Shown here: positions 50,654 through 59,703 of the stretch, piece after piece
How the letters are laid out: each line of letters opens with the position of its first letter
How positions within the stretch are numbered: position 1 is the first letter of the stretch
Assembly: GCF_014656215.1 (NCBI RefSeq)
Contig: NZ_BNBZ01000039.1
Span: 1-64,000 of the forward strand
Length of the DNA stretch: 64,000 nucleotides
Reading direction: 5' to 3'
Source: Streptomyces zaomyceticus
GTDB taxonomy: Bacteria; Actinomycetota; Actinomycetes; Streptomycetales; Streptomycetaceae
Made by a program: the position numbers and the translations under genes
Notes under the pieces: generated by a model
What the model was told of the DNA's origin: nothing
Seen by the model: the letters and a program-made list of their open reading frames with translations, nothing else
Databases searched by the model: none

Positions 50654-52083
50654 GCACCACCGCCCCGCTCTCCTCCGGCGACCCGGGCCTGCCCGCCTTC
50701 TGGGAGTCGTACGAGCCGGTGCTGCGCGCCTTCCACGACGGCACCCTGGCCGACGAGGACATGGAGCGCTGGCGGACCGAGCGGCTGACCGCCGTCCTGC
50801 GGCACGTCACCGAGCGCTCGCCGTTCTACCGCCGTCACCTCGCCGGCGTGGACGTCACCCGGGTCACCCCGGACACCCTCGCCGAACTCCCCTTCACCAC
50901 CAAGGACGACCTGCGCCGCGAGATGTACGACGTGCTCTCCGGCAGTCCCGCCGACGCCGCCGTCTTCTACGAGACGACCGGCACCACCGGGCCGTCCACG
51001 CCCTGCCCGCGCGGCCCCCGGGACATCGCGACCAGCAACGCGGCCGTGGAGGAGTCCTGGCGGCGCGTGCTGCGCGCGCACTTCGGCGACCGGATGCCCG
51101 TCGTCGGGCTGATGGGGCCCTCGGAGCTGTACGCCTTCGGCGACGTGTTCACCTCGGTGACCGCCGCGCTGGGCGCCTGTCACGTCAAGATCTGGCCGGA
51201 GTCCCCGCGCGTCGGCTTCCAGAAGGCGCTGCGCCTGATCGAGGACCTCGGCGTCGAGGTGATCGTCTGCGCCCCCGCCCTCTGTCTGAGCCTCGCCAAG
51301 GCCGCCCTGCACTACGGCTACGACCTGGCGCGGCTGCCGGTGAAGCTGTTCCTCGTGCTGGGCGAGATCTGCACCCCCGAGTTCGCCGCCGACGTCGCCA
51401 CGGTGTGGCCGCACGCCCAGGTCCGGCCGACGCTGTACGGCTCCCAGGAGTCGCTGTGCATCGCGACCGGCGCCGACACCGGACAGCTCCACCTGTCGCA
51501 GCCCAACTACCTCTTCGAGCTGGTCGACCCGGACACCGGGGAGTTCCTCGGCACCCGGGGCGAGGGCGAACTCGTCCTGACCATGCTGGTCGACGGCATC
51601 AAGCCGCTGATCCGCTACCGCACCGGCGACCTGGTCCGGATCACCGCGGCGCCGCCCGGCGCCCCGCTGCCCGGCGATGTCGTCGAGGTGGTCGGCCGGG
51701 CCGCCGACCGCATCCGGCTCGGCCACTCCGTGCTCCAGCCAGCCGAGCTCGAGACCGCGGTCCTGGACACGGTCTCCGGCTGCCTCGGCTACCAGGTCGT
51801 CATCGACCGCGACGAGGCGGGCGGCGACCGCGTCACCGTACGGCTCGACCTGCTGCCGGGCCACCCCGACCGGGACGGCACCACCGCCGGCGTCGCCGCC
51901 CGGCTGCGCGCGCTGACCGGCCTCGACACGACGGTCGTCGTGGAGGACGAGCTGGACCCGGTGACCCACACCGGATCCTTCGTCAGCTGGAAGGCGGCGC
52001 GCGTGCTGGACGACCGAGGCCCCCTGGACACGTCGGTGCTGGTGGCGCGTCAGGTCGCTCACCGGTACGCGATCACCACCTGA
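50650..52083 (+). CDS. PaaK-like aryl-CoA/AMP ligase, copy 1
   Basis: A 477-residue AMP-forming ligase of the phenylacetate-CoA ligase family. Typical start FWESYEPVLRAFHD ... VLRHVTERSPFYRRHL, substrate/ATP loop YETTGTTGPSTPCP, LYGSQESL, and RYRTGDLV. It would activate an aromatic acid of this operon. Known benzoxazolinate pathways use an AMP-forming ligase to close the oxazine ring of 3-enolpyruvoylanthranilate, and another for CoA activation; this and the copy at 55325 are candidates for those two steps. Its ATG overlaps the stop of the Fe-S flavoprotein. Which ligase does which step cannot be read from sequence. Confidence 0.85.
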   Translation: MSTTAPLSSGDPGLPAFWESYEPVLRAFHDGTLADEDMERWRTERLTAVLRHVTERSPFYRRHLAGVDVTRVTPDTLAELPFTTKDDLRREMYDVLSGSPADAAVFYETTGTTGPSTPCPRGPRDIATSNAAVEESWRRVLRAHFGDRMPVVGLMGPSELYAFGDVFTSVTAALGACHVKIWPESPRVGFQKALRLIEDLGVEVIVCAPALCLSLAKAALHYGYDLARLPVKLFLVLGEICTPEFAADVATVWPHAQVRPTLYGSQESLCIATGADTGQLHLSQPNYLFELVDPDTGEFLGTRGEGELVLTMLVDGIKPLIRYRTGDLVRITAAPPGAPLPGDVVEVVGRAADRIRLGHSVLQPAELETAVLDTVSGCLGYQVVIDRDEAGGDRVTVRLDLLPGHPDRDGTTAGVAARLRALTGLDTTVVVEDELDPVTHTGSFVSWKAARVLDDRGPLDTSVLVARQVAHRYAITT

Positions 52084-52099
52084 GCGGAGAGGACCCACC

Positions 52100-53575
52100 A
52101 TGCCCGACCCCAGGCCGGAGCCCGCCGCGATCCGGGTGACCACCCGCCGCGACGTCCTGCCGTCGTACCCGACGCTCCCGGTGCACCAGGCGCTCGCCCA
52201 CCGCTTCGGCAAGGAGCAGGTGTACCTGCTCGAGTCGGCCGCGGGACCGGACCGCGACCGCAAGTACCAGTTCGTCGGCTTCGGCGAGCTGCTCTCGCTG
52301 TCCGTCACGGACAGCGTCGTCAGCCTCGACGGCGAACCGTCCCTGCGCGAGGCGCTGCTGCGGCGGATCGCCCCGCTGCTCGACGAGACGGCCGGCGGCC
52401 TGCGGCTGCGCGCCCGGCGCGACCTGTGGCAGGTCCTGCGGGAGCTGCACGCGCTGTTCGACGCGGAGGGCTCGCCGAACCGGTTCCGCTTCGGTTTCCT
52501 CGGCTACTTCGGCTACGACACCGTCCGCTACATCGAGGACCTGCCGTACGTCATCGACGAGCGTCCCCCGCTGCCCGACGTCCACCTGGTGCTGCACCAG
52601 GGCTGTGTGGTCACCGACCTCGACAGCGGCGAGGGGGAGCTTCTCCTGCACGAGTCCGACCACTGGCGGGCGTTCGACCCGGCCGAGGTGACGGCGCTGC
52701 TCGCGCGGGCCGAGGCGGACCATCCGGTGCCCCCCGCGGGTCCCGTGCCGGCCTCGGCCGCCTCGGACGACACCGACCCCGACGCGTACCGCCGGGACGT
52801 CGAACGGGCCCTGAAGCACATCGCCGTCGGCGACATCTACCAGGTGCAGCTCGGCCATGAGCTGACCATCCGCAGCGCCGTCGATCCGATCGACGTCTAC
52901 CAGCGGATGCGCACCCACAACGCCTCGCCGTACATGTACCTGGCGCACGTGCGGGGGCAGACCGTGCTCGGCGCCAGCCCGGAACTGTTCGTCCGGGTGG
53001 AGGACCGCACCGTCACCATGCGTCCGATCGCCGGCACCGTCCCGCGCGACGGCGACGACGAGGCGGCGGGCGCCCGGCTGCTGGCCGACGAGAAGGAGAT
53101 CGCCGAGCACATCATGCTGGTGGACCTGTGCCGCAACGACATCGGCCGGATCTGCCGCGCGGACACCCTGGAGGTGCCCGACGAGCTGATCGTCGAGCGC
53201 TACTCGCACGTGCTGCACCTGGTCTCGACGGTGGTGGGGGAGGCCGAGCCGGACCGCGACACCTACGACATCATCGCCGCGCTGTTCCCCGCGGGCACGA
53301 TGACCGGAACGCCGAAGATCCGGGCCATGGAGATCATCGAGCAGATCGAGCGCAGCCGCCGAGGTCTGTACGCGGGCGCGATCGGCGTGATCGACATCGG
53401 CGGCTACACCAACCTCGCCCTGTGCATCCGCACCTTGTTCCACGAGGACGGCCTGTACCGCACGCGGGCCTCCGCAGGGGTGGTCGCCGACTCCGTTCCG
53501 GAGCGCGAATGGACCGAGACGCTAGCGAAGATGAGCGCCGCCTACTGGGCGGTGACCGGAAAGGGACTGCTGTGA
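52100..53575 (+). CDS. sgcD-like: Anthranilate synthase-like ADIC synthase (SgcD-like)
   Basis: A 491-residue chorismate-utilising enzyme (TrpE family). Seen: HIAVGDIYQVQLGHEL, PIAGTVPRDGDDE, LVDLCRNDIGR and FPAGTMTGTPKIRAMEIIE, the usual chorismate and Mg motifs. In C-1027, SgcD makes 2-amino-2-deoxyisochorismate but does not release pyruvate; context with the SgcG-like gene argues for the same here instead of tryptophan-type anthranilate synthase. The amidotransferase subunit follows with a GTGA overlap. Start: ATG 52100 after GCGGAGAGGA with about 8 bases spacing. Confidence 0.9.
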   Translation: MPDPRPEPAAIRVTTRRDVLPSYPTLPVHQALAHRFGKEQVYLLESAAGPDRDRKYQFVGFGELLSLSVTDSVVSLDGEPSLREALLRRIAPLLDETAGGLRLRARRDLWQVLRELHALFDAEGSPNRFRFGFLGYFGYDTVRYIEDLPYVIDERPPLPDVHLVLHQGCVVTDLDSGEGELLLHESDHWRAFDPAEVTALLARAEADHPVPPAGPVPASAASDDTDPDAYRRDVERALKHIAVGDIYQVQLGHELTIRSAVDPIDVYQRMRTHNASPYMYLAHVRGQTVLGASPELFVRVEDRTVTMRPIAGTVPRDGDDEAAGARLLADEKEIAEHIMLVDLCRNDIGRICRADTLEVPDELIVERYSHVLHLVSTVVGEAEPDRDTYDIIAALFPAGTMTGTPKIRAMEIIEQIERSRRGLYAGAIGVIDIGGYTNLALCIRTLFHEDGLYRTRASAGVVADSVPEREWTETLAKMSAAYWAVTGKGLL

Positions 53576-54228
53576 GCGTGACCGCCCTGAACAGCGGCGT
53601 CAAACGGCCGGGACCCGGGCCCCGGATCCTCGTCGTGGACGCCTTCGACAGCTTCGTCGACATCCTGCGGCAGTACCTGATGTCCGCCGGGGCCGATCCG
53701 GTCATGGCACGGTCCCACACCATGAGCGAGCAACAGGTGGTGGAGCTGCGGCCCGATGCGCTGCTGCTCGGCCCGGGCCCCGGCCACCCGGACATCAGCG
53801 GGCACGTGGAGCTGGTGCGCTCCTTCGCGGGCCGGCTGCCCATCCTGGGCGTCTGCCTCGGTCACCAGGCGATCGGGCGGGCCTACGGGGCGTCCGTGGT
53901 GCCGGCGGAGCACCTGATGCACGGCAAGACCAGTCGGGTCAGCCACGACGGCCGCGGCCTCTTCGAGGACATGCCCGAGGGGTTCCAGGCGACCCGCTAC
54001 CACTCGCTCGTCGTGGTCGAGGACAGCCTTCCGCCGGTCCTGGAAGTGAGTGCGACCTCCGTCGACGACGGCTACGTCATGGGGCTCCGGCACCGGACGC
54101 TGCCGGTGGAGTCGGTGCAGTTCCACCCGGAGTCCATCCGGACGGAGGGCGGCATGCGCATGATCCACAACTTTGTGCGCGCGGCCGCGGCGTTCCCGTC
54201 CTGGCAGGACCGCGGCGTCGCCGCGTGA
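53572..54228 (+). CDS. sgcD1-like: Glutamine amidotransferase subunit (TrpG/PabA-type, SgcD1-like)
   Basis: A 218-residue class I amidotransferase that supplies ammonia to the ADIC synthase. Catalytic Cys95 in GVCLGHQA, with His185 and Glu187 in QFHPESI. The GTG at 53572 overlaps the synthase stop; a GTG at 53578 is nearly equivalent. It keeps the LLGPGPGHP oxyanion region of the anthranilate synthase component II family. Being co-translated with the large subunit supports a dedicated heterodimer separate from the housekeeping TrpEG. Confidence 0.92.
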   Translation: MSVTALNSGVKRPGPGPRILVVDAFDSFVDILRQYLMSAGADPVMARSHTMSEQQVVELRPDALLLGPGPGHPDISGHVELVRSFAGRLPILGVCLGHQAIGRAYGASVVPAEHLMHGKTSRVSHDGRGLFEDMPEGFQATRYHSLVVVEDSLPPVLEVSATSVDDGYVMGLRHRTLPVESVQFHPESIRTEGGMRMIHNFVRAAAAFPSWQDRGVAA

Positions 54229-55223
54229 GGCGCTACCGGCTCACCGGCTTCGACGGCCCGGCCTCGCTGCACGAGGAGAAGTGCGAGATCCCCGGGCCCG
54301 GCCCTCGCGAGGTGCTGGTCAGGATGCGGGCCTGGTCCCTCAACCACCGTGACCTGCTGATCGCGCACGGACGCTACAGCCGTGACGTCGTGCCCGGCCT
54401 CGTACCGCTGTCGGACGGAGCGGGCGAGGTCGTCGAGACCGGCTCGGAGGTCACGGCCTGGCGGCCCGGGGACGCGGTCGCCGGGCTGTTCCTGCCCGGC
54501 TGGCGCTCGGGACGCCCCCGAGTCGACCGGGCCCTCGGCGGGTCCGTCGACGGGGTCCTCGCCGAGTACGTGGTCTTCGACGAGGAGGCGGTCGTCGCCG
54601 TCCCCGCCCATCTCGACTTCGCCGAGGCCGCCACCCTGCCGTGCGCCGCGCTCACCGCGTGGCAGGCGGTCGTGGAGCTCGGCGGTCTGCACCCCGGCCA
54701 GACGGTGCTCACCCTGGGCAGCGGCGGCGTGTCGGTGTTCGCGCTGCAGTTCGCCGCGGCGGGCGGCGCGCGGGTGATCTCGACCTCCGGCAGCCCGGCG
54801 AAGCTGGAGCGGCTGCGCGAGCTGGGGGCGGCCGAGGTGATCGACCACGCCCGGGAGCCCGAATGGGGCCTGCGCGCGGCCGGACTGAGCGGCGGCGGCG
54901 TCGACCATGTCGTCGAGGTCGGCGGGGCCGGCACCATGCGCCAGTCGATCACGGCGGCCCGGGTCGGCGGCCGGATCAGCGTCATCGGTGTGCTCGGCGG
55001 CGGGGCCGGGATCAGCCCGGTTCCCCTGCTGCGCAAGGTGCTGTGCGTACAGGGCGTCCAGGTCGGCAGCGCGGAGATGTTCCGGGCCATGAACCGCGCC
55101 CTGGAGCAGCGGCGCATCCGGCCGGTGATCGACCGGGAGTTCCCGTTCTCGGAGGCCGGTGCCGCGTTCCGGTACCTCGAGGCCGCCGGCCACATCGGCA
55201 AGGTGGTGATCACCGCCGACTGA
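54225..55223 (+). CDS. Zinc-free medium-chain dehydrogenase (quinone oxidoreductase-like)
   Basis: A 332-residue MDR-family NAD(P)-dependent reductase. The usual catalytic zinc cysteine is absent (SLNHRDLLIA rather than C-x-D), and the nucleotide fold is TLGSGGVSVFALQFA. It would reduce an enone or related double bond. GTG at 54225 overlaps the amidotransferase stop by four bases, so it belongs to the benzoxazolinate operon; a reductive step on the enolpyruvyl or ring part is possible. The C-1027 genes I remember do not include an obvious match, so this may be a variation of the pathway. Confidence 0.82.
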   Translation: MRRYRLTGFDGPASLHEEKCEIPGPGPREVLVRMRAWSLNHRDLLIAHGRYSRDVVPGLVPLSDGAGEVVETGSEVTAWRPGDAVAGLFLPGWRSGRPRVDRALGGSVDGVLAEYVVFDEEAVVAVPAHLDFAEAATLPCAALTAWQAVVELGGLHPGQTVLTLGSGGVSVFALQFAAAGGARVISTSGSPAKLERLRELGAAEVIDHAREPEWGLRAAGLSGGGVDHVVEVGGAGTMRQSITAARVGGRISVIGVLGGGAGISPVPLLRKVLCVQGVQVGSAEMFRAMNRALEQRRIRPVIDREFPFSEAGAAFRYLEAAGHIGKVVITAD

Positions 55224-55324
55224 CCCGGCCGCCTCCGGTGCCTTCTGGTGAGCACGCCAGGAGATGCGGCGACGTGCGCGCGCCGACGAGGATCCGGGGG
55301 GACCCCACCGGCGACGGAGGCGAA

Positions 55325-56635
55325 GTGGAGTACTGGAACCCCAAGGCAGAAACCATGCCACGCCACGAGCTCGAGGCGTGGCAGTGGCGCAGGCTACAAC
55401 GGGCGCTCCTCAACGCCCGCGCCCGCTCGCCCTTCTGGCGTGACCGGCTGCCCGGAGACATCACCTCGATGGAGGACTACGCCCGGCGCGTACCCCTGCT
55501 GCACAAGGCGGACCTGCTCGCCGCCGAGCAGCAGGCGCCGCCGTACGGCACCTGGCCGTCGATCGACCCGGCCCGTGGCATCCGTCACCACCAGACCAGC
55601 GGCACCAGCGGCAATCCGCCGGTACGCACCATCGACACGGCGGGTGACTGGACCTGGTCGACGGACACCTTCTGCACGGCGCTGTACGCGATGGGCGTGC
55701 GCCCGCACCACAAGGGCATGGTCGCCTTCGGATACGGCCTTTTCATGGGCTTCTGGGGAATGCACTACGGCCTGGAGCGGATGGGCTGCACGGTCGTCCC
55801 GGCCGGCGGCCTGGACTCCCGGACGCGGATCAAGCTCCTCGTCGACTACGGCATCGAGGTCGTCGGGCTCACCCCGAGCTATGCGATGCGCCTGATCGAG
55901 ACGGCCCGCGAGATGGGCGTCGATCTGGCGAAGGAGGCGAACGTCAAGATCATTCTGGCGGGCGCCGAGCCCCGGTCGAAGTTCACCACGCGCACCATCG
56001 AGGAGGCCTTCGGGGCGCGCGTCTTCAACGCCGCGGGCACCACCGAGTTCGGCGGCGTCTTCATGTTCGAGTGCCCGTCGCGCCGGGGCGCCTGTCACAT
56101 CATCGAGCCCTCGACGATCGAGGAGGTGCTGCACCCCGAGACCAAGCTGCCCGTCGGCTACGGCGAGGAGGGGGTCCGGGTCACCACCGGACTGTCCCGC
56201 GAGGGCATGCAGCTGTTCCGGCACTGGACCGAGGACGTGGTCGTCAAGCGGCCCGCCGCCGCCTGCGGCTGCGGCAGGACCTGGGACTTCTACGACGGCG
56301 GGATCATCCGGCGGGTCGACGACATGCGCAAGATCCGCGGAGTGTCGGTCACCCCGGTGATGATCGAGGACGTGGTCCGCGGCTTCGACGAGGTCAGCGA
56401 GTTCTCGACGTCGATCAGCTCGGTGCGCGGTCTGGACACCGTCTTCGTCCGGGTGGAGCCGCGGCACGTGCCGGGCGGCGACGTGACCACCCTGACCCGG
56501 CGGATCGCCGAGGAGTTCAAGCGCGAGATCGGGATACGGCCCGAGGTGGAGCTGGCCCCCGAGGGCACTCTGCCCCGGCAGGAATGGAAGGCGGCGAGGC
56601 TCAGTGACGAACGCGCACTCGTTTCTCAGCCCTGA
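55325..56635 (+). CDS. PaaK-like aryl-CoA/AMP ligase, copy 2
   Basis: A 436-residue phenylacetate-CoA-ligase-type enzyme. It opens EYWNPKAETMPRHELEAWQ, as typical PaaK members do, and has HHQTSGTSGNPPVR, NAAGTTEFGGVF, and KIRGVSVTPVMIED before the terminal LPRQEWKA. A cysteine cluster RPAAACGCGRTWDF near residue 315 is shared with zinc-binding PaaK relatives. GTG at 55325 with GGAGG four bases before is preferred by homology; GTG 55274 is possible. It is a candidate for benzoxazolinate ring closure or CoA thioester formation ahead of the acyltransferase at 57009. Confidence 0.86.
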   Translation: MEYWNPKAETMPRHELEAWQWRRLQRALLNARARSPFWRDRLPGDITSMEDYARRVPLLHKADLLAAEQQAPPYGTWPSIDPARGIRHHQTSGTSGNPPVRTIDTAGDWTWSTDTFCTALYAMGVRPHHKGMVAFGYGLFMGFWGMHYGLERMGCTVVPAGGLDSRTRIKLLVDYGIEVVGLTPSYAMRLIETAREMGVDLAKEANVKIILAGAEPRSKFTTRTIEEAFGARVFNAAGTTEFGGVFMFECPSRRGACHIIEPSTIEEVLHPETKLPVGYGEEGVRVTTGLSREGMQLFRHWTEDVVVKRPAAACGCGRTWDFYDGGIIRRVDDMRKIRGVSVTPVMIEDVVRGFDEVSEFSTSISSVRGLDTVFVRVEPRHVPGGDVTTLTRRIAEEFKREIGIRPEVELAPEGTLPRQEWKAARLSDERALVSQP

Positions 56636-56795
56636 GCAGGAGGCCCGGCTGCTCGGCGCCTACACGGCCCTGAAGGAGCTGTCTGCCGACTGCCGGGTGC
56701 CCGCGGTGGGCGCCGCGGTGACCATGGCCCTGGCCGAGCTGCGCACGGCCCTCGACGGCCAGGGCGTGGAGTTCGACTACTTCTCCACGGTCTGA
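56604..56795 (+). CDS. Small protein of unknown function
   Basis: A 63-residue acidic-helical protein with GTG start inside the end of the ligase gene (32-base overlap) and GGAAGGCGGCGAGG upstream as a possible ribosome site. It reads SPEQEARLLGAYTALKELSAD and then AAVTMALAELRTALDGQG, two likely amphipathic helices. No family recognised. Overlap with the ligase and an in-operon position before a strong terminator suggest a real, co-translated small gene, maybe a helper of the ligase, but this is uncertain. Confidence 0.5.
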   Translation: MTNAHSFLSPEQEARLLGAYTALKELSADCRVPAVGAAVTMALAELRTALDGQGVEFDYFSTV

Positions 56796-56838
56796 GGCCC
56801 GCGCCGAGGTCCGTACCGACACCGCCCGATCCCGCCGC

Positions 56839-56883
56839 GACGTGGGCCGGCACGCCACCCGGGGTGGCGGGCCGGCCCACGTC
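56839..56883 (+). terminator. Long hairpin closing the benzoxazolinate operon
   Basis: A 12-bp outer stem, GACGTGGGCCGG (56839-56850) and CCGGCCCACGTC (56872-56883), is continued by an inner CGCCAC / GTGGCG stem with a small loop. A second short hairpin follows at 56884-56900 (CGCGGG / CCCGCG). Together they look like a strong terminator before the acyltransferase gene. Confidence 0.75.
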
Positions 56884-56900
56884 CGCGGGTGATCCCCGCG

Positions 56901-57008
56901 TCTAAACCTTCCCTGAAAACACCGCACTTCTGAAGGTGCGGCGGTGCGGCGCCGACGCCAGCATGACTCGCGGCCCATCAGGTATCGACTTCCAAGGGAG
57001 CGCGAAAC
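56901..57008 (+). promoter_or_regulatory. Promoter region of the acyltransferase gene
   Basis: After the double hairpin the sequence turns AT-richer (TCTAAACCTTCCCTGAAAAC at 56901-56920). It then shows a short bulged inverted repeat (CCGCACTTC with GAAGGTGCGG, about 56923-56942) that could be an operator or leader hairpin. The acyltransferase starts at 57009 with a GTG and weak AAGGGAG. Confidence 0.35.
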
Positions 57009-58349
57009 GTGGCATCTCGCAATGTCCGAACAGGCGCCGCCGAATCCCCCCAGAAGCGCAGAGTCCCCGTCCTCGACGGTCTGCGCGGACTGTGCGCGGT
57101 CGCAGTCCTCGTCTATCACGTCGCCTACACGGCCGGTGTGAGCAATCACTTCGCGGACCCGCGCGCCAACCTGTGGGGTTATCTCACCGAGGGCATGGGC
57201 GTCTTCCTGCCTCCCTTCTTCGTCCTGTCCGGCCTGATGCTCTACCGGCCCTTCGCCCGCCGCACGGTGACCGCCGAGGGCGCCACCCCGCGGGTCGCCT
57301 CCTTCTACTGGCGCCGTTTCGTGCGCATCGTTCCCGCGTTCTGGGCGCTGGTGCTGGCCTCGATCCTGCTCCTGGACTACGACAAGATCGACGGCGTCTG
57401 GTTCTTCCTGCGGCCGCTCCTGATGATCCACTTCTTCACCCGGGCCGAGTGGATCACCGGCATCGAGCCGACCTGGACCGTTCCCACCGAGATGCTGTTC
57501 TACCTGGCGCTGCCGGTGATCGCCTGGATCATCCACAAGTTCGCCGTGCGCGGTGCCACCCCGGCCCAGCGCGCCCGCCGGATGTTCGTCCCGCTCGTCG
57601 CCCTGGTCCTCATCGGCATGGCCTGGACCGCCTACTGCTTCCTGCCGTCCATGACGGCCGACGTCTGGTACCTGTCCTTCTGGCCCTTCGGCTACGTCGG
57701 CTACTTCGCCGGCGGCATGGCCCTGGCCGTGATGCTCTCCTACGCCGAGGTGGCACCGCGCCGGCCGGCGCTCTTCCGCTGGGCCGCCAAGTGGCCGATG
57801 GGCTTCTGGCTGGTCGCCCTGATCGCCTACCTCGCCAACGTGCCGCACCCGTTCGGCGAGCCCGGCATGGGCGACTGGGGCGCGCTCACCCAGCAGATGG
57901 TGCTGCACACCCTGTTCTTCGTCTTCTCGATGTGCGTCGTGATCCCGCTGGTGGCCCCCGGTGCCCGCTCGAAGACCATGGACCTGGTCCTCGCGAACCG
58001 TCCGATGGCCTTCCTCGGCCGCATCTCGTACGGCATCTACCTGTGGCACGTGTTCTTCATCCACGTCGTGCTCCACAACGGCAGCATGTTCGGCAAGTCC
58101 GCGGTCAACTCGGGCATGCTGCGCGGTACCGTCGGCTTCGCCGAGATGGTGAGCCTGGTCCTGCTCGGCACCCTCGTCGCCGCGCTGGCCAGCCACTACG
58201 TCATCGAGGAGCCGCTGAACAAGAAGCTGCGCGGCCTCTTCGACCGCCGCTCGAAGAGCCGCGAGGACGAGGTGTCCGCGTCCGGCCCGAAGGGCCCCGA
58301 GGGCGGCTCCCCGTCCTCGTCGGAGCAGGGCGTCCTGACCTCCGCCTGA
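57009..58349 (+). CDS. sgcD6-like: Membrane acyltransferase 3 family protein (SgcD6-like)
   Basis: A 446-residue integral membrane acyltransferase with about ten hydrophobic segments. The family start RVPVLDGLRGLCAVAVLVYH carries the catalytic-type Arg and His, and the R/K-x-Y/F pattern occurs in SFYWRRFVRIVPAFWA. In C-1027-type pathways an acyltransferase attaches the benzoxazolinate acid to the enediyne sugar or core. The gene lies just after the benzoxazolinate operon, which supports that role. The last 50 residues are Ser/Gly/Glu-rich and probably disordered. It seems to have its own promoter and ends before a double-hairpin convergent terminator. Confidence 0.84.
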   Translation: MASRNVRTGAAESPQKRRVPVLDGLRGLCAVAVLVYHVAYTAGVSNHFADPRANLWGYLTEGMGVFLPPFFVLSGLMLYRPFARRTVTAEGATPRVASFYWRRFVRIVPAFWALVLASILLLDYDKIDGVWFFLRPLLMIHFFTRAEWITGIEPTWTVPTEMLFYLALPVIAWIIHKFAVRGATPAQRARRMFVPLVALVLIGMAWTAYCFLPSMTADVWYLSFWPFGYVGYFAGGMALAVMLSYAEVAPRRPALFRWAAKWPMGFWLVALIAYLANVPHPFGEPGMGDWGALTQQMVLHTLFFVFSMCVVIPLVAPGARSKTMDLVLANRPMAFLGRISYGIYLWHVFFIHVVLHNGSMFGKSAVNSGMLRGTVGFAEMVSLVLLGTLVAALASHYVIEEPLNKKLRGLFDRRSKSREDEVSASGPKGPEGGSPSSSEQGVLTSA

Positions 58350-58366
58350 TCCACCGGTACGGCCCC

Positions 58367-58476
58367 GGGGGTGCCTCCGCCGCCATGGCGGGGGCACCCC
58401 TTCGTCGTACCCGCCGTACGGCCGCGCCGCCGGTACGACGAAGGGGTGGCCGGCTCCGGAAGGAGCCGGCCACCCC
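58367..58476. terminator. Convergent terminator block of three hairpins
   Basis: Between the acyltransferase (plus) and epoxide hydrolase (minus): a short GGGGTGCC / GGCACCCC stem (58367-58374 / 58393-58400); a perfect 17-bp stem CACCCCTTCGTCGTACC (58395-58411) with its complement (58432-58448); and a perfect 15-bp stem with GGAA tetraloop (58443-58457 / 58462-58476). Neighbouring stems share bases, so they are alternatives rather than all forming together. It should stop transcription from both sides. Confidence 0.85.
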
Positions 58477-58493
58477 GGTGACCTCGTGCGGGA

Positions 58494-59660
58494 CTAGCCC
58501 TGGCGCAGCGGCCGCACGAAGGCGCGGACGTCCTGGACGAGCAGCGCGGGCTGCTCCAGGGCGGCGAAGTGGCCTCCCTTGTCGAACTCGGTCCAGTGCG
58601 TGAGCGTCGGCAGCAGCGGGTCCGCCCAGCGGCGGATCGGCAGCGCGGCGTCCTCGGGGAAGACGGCCACGCCGACCGGAGCCTTCAGCGGCCAGGGGCC
58701 GCCCCAGGTGCGGGCGAAGGCCTCGTCGCCGTGCGCGGACTCGTAGTAGAGCTGGGCGCTGGAACCGGCGGTGCCGGTGAACCAGTAGAGCGAGACGTTG
58801 GTGAGCAGGTGCTCGCGGCTGACCGCGTCCTCCGGGACCTTGTCCGCGGCGGTCCACTCCTTGAACTTCTCGACGATCCAGGCGAGCTGGCCGACCGGCG
58901 AGTCGGTGAGCCCGTACGAGAGGGTCTGCGGCCGGGTCGACTGGATGCGCTGCCAGCCCATCCCGTCCTGCTGGAAACGCCCGGCGAACTCCAGGCGGCC
59001 CAGGTCGGTGGCGTCCAGTCCCTCGAAGGCGGCCGGGTCCTGCGGCGGGAAGGTGACGAACATGTTCACATGCACACCGGCGACGTGCTCCGGGTCGGCG
59101 AGACCCAGCTCCAGGGAGATCGGCATGCCCCAGTCGCCGCCCTGCACGAAGTAGCGGTCGTAGCCGAGGCGGCTCATCAGTTCGGCCCAGGCGCGGGCCA
59201 CCCGGCGGGTGTCCCAGCCGGACGCGCGGGTGGGGCCGGAGAAGGCGTAGCCGGGGATCGAGGGGATGACCACGTGGAAGGCGTCGGCCGGGTCGCCGCC
59301 GTGCGCGGCCGGGTCGGTGAGCGGGCCGATCACGTCGAGGAACTCGGCGAAGGAGCCCGGCCACCCGTGGGTGATGATCAGCGGCTTCGCGGTCGGCTCC
59401 GGCGAGGTGACGTGCAGGAAGTGGACGTCGGTGCCGTCGATCTCGGTGATGAACTGCGGGTACTGGTTCAGCCTGGCCTCGGCGGCCCGCCAGTCGAAGC
59501 CGGAGCGCCAGTACTCGGCGAGCTCCTTGAGGTACTCGACCGGGACGCCGCGCGACCAGTCGGCGTCCGGGATCTCGCCCTCGGGCCAGCGGGTGCGCGC
59601 GAGGCGCTCGTTCAGGTCGTCGATGTCGGCCTGGGGGATCTCTATGCGGAAGGGGCGCAT
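58494..59660 (-). CDS. sgcF-like: Epoxide hydrolase, enediyne type (SgcF-like)
   Basis: A 388-residue alpha/beta-hydrolase epoxide hydrolase with the N-terminal EHN-type region (IPQADIDDLNERLARTRWPE). Nucleophile Asp176 in GGDWGMP, oxyanion HGWPGS at 98-103, catalytic His364 in KGGHFAA, and lid tyrosines in the middle. The family SgcF/NcsF2/KedF opens the epoxide of nine-membered enediyne cores to a vicinal diol, so this gene is a strong marker for an enediyne pathway. It is the third gene of the minus group beginning at 61553 and ends at a convergent terminator. Confidence 0.93.
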   Translation of the reverse strand: MRPFRIEIPQADIDDLNERLARTRWPEGEIPDADWSRGVPVEYLKELAEYWRSGFDWRAAEARLNQYPQFITEIDGTDVHFLHVTSPEPTAKPLIITHGWPGSFAEFLDVIGPLTDPAAHGGDPADAFHVVIPSIPGYAFSGPTRASGWDTRRVARAWAELMSRLGYDRYFVQGGDWGMPISLELGLADPEHVAGVHVNMFVTFPPQDPAAFEGLDATDLGRLEFAGRFQQDGMGWQRIQSTRPQTLSYGLTDSPVGQLAWIVEKFKEWTAADKVPEDAVSREHLLTNVSLYWFTGTAGSSAQLYYESAHGDEAFARTWGGPWPLKAPVGVAVFPEDAALPIRRWADPLLPTLTHWTEFDKGGHFAALEQPALLVQDVRAFVRPLRQG

Positions 59661-59703
59661 GGCAGCCTCTCGTGGTGCGCGTGCCGGAGCGGGCGCGGTG
59701 GCG

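Noticed and set aside
52100..54228. Housekeeping tryptophan anthranilate synthase
   Set aside because: No other trp genes nearby; the SgcG-like Fe-S flavoprotein and ligases in the same operon point to ADIC chemistry instead.
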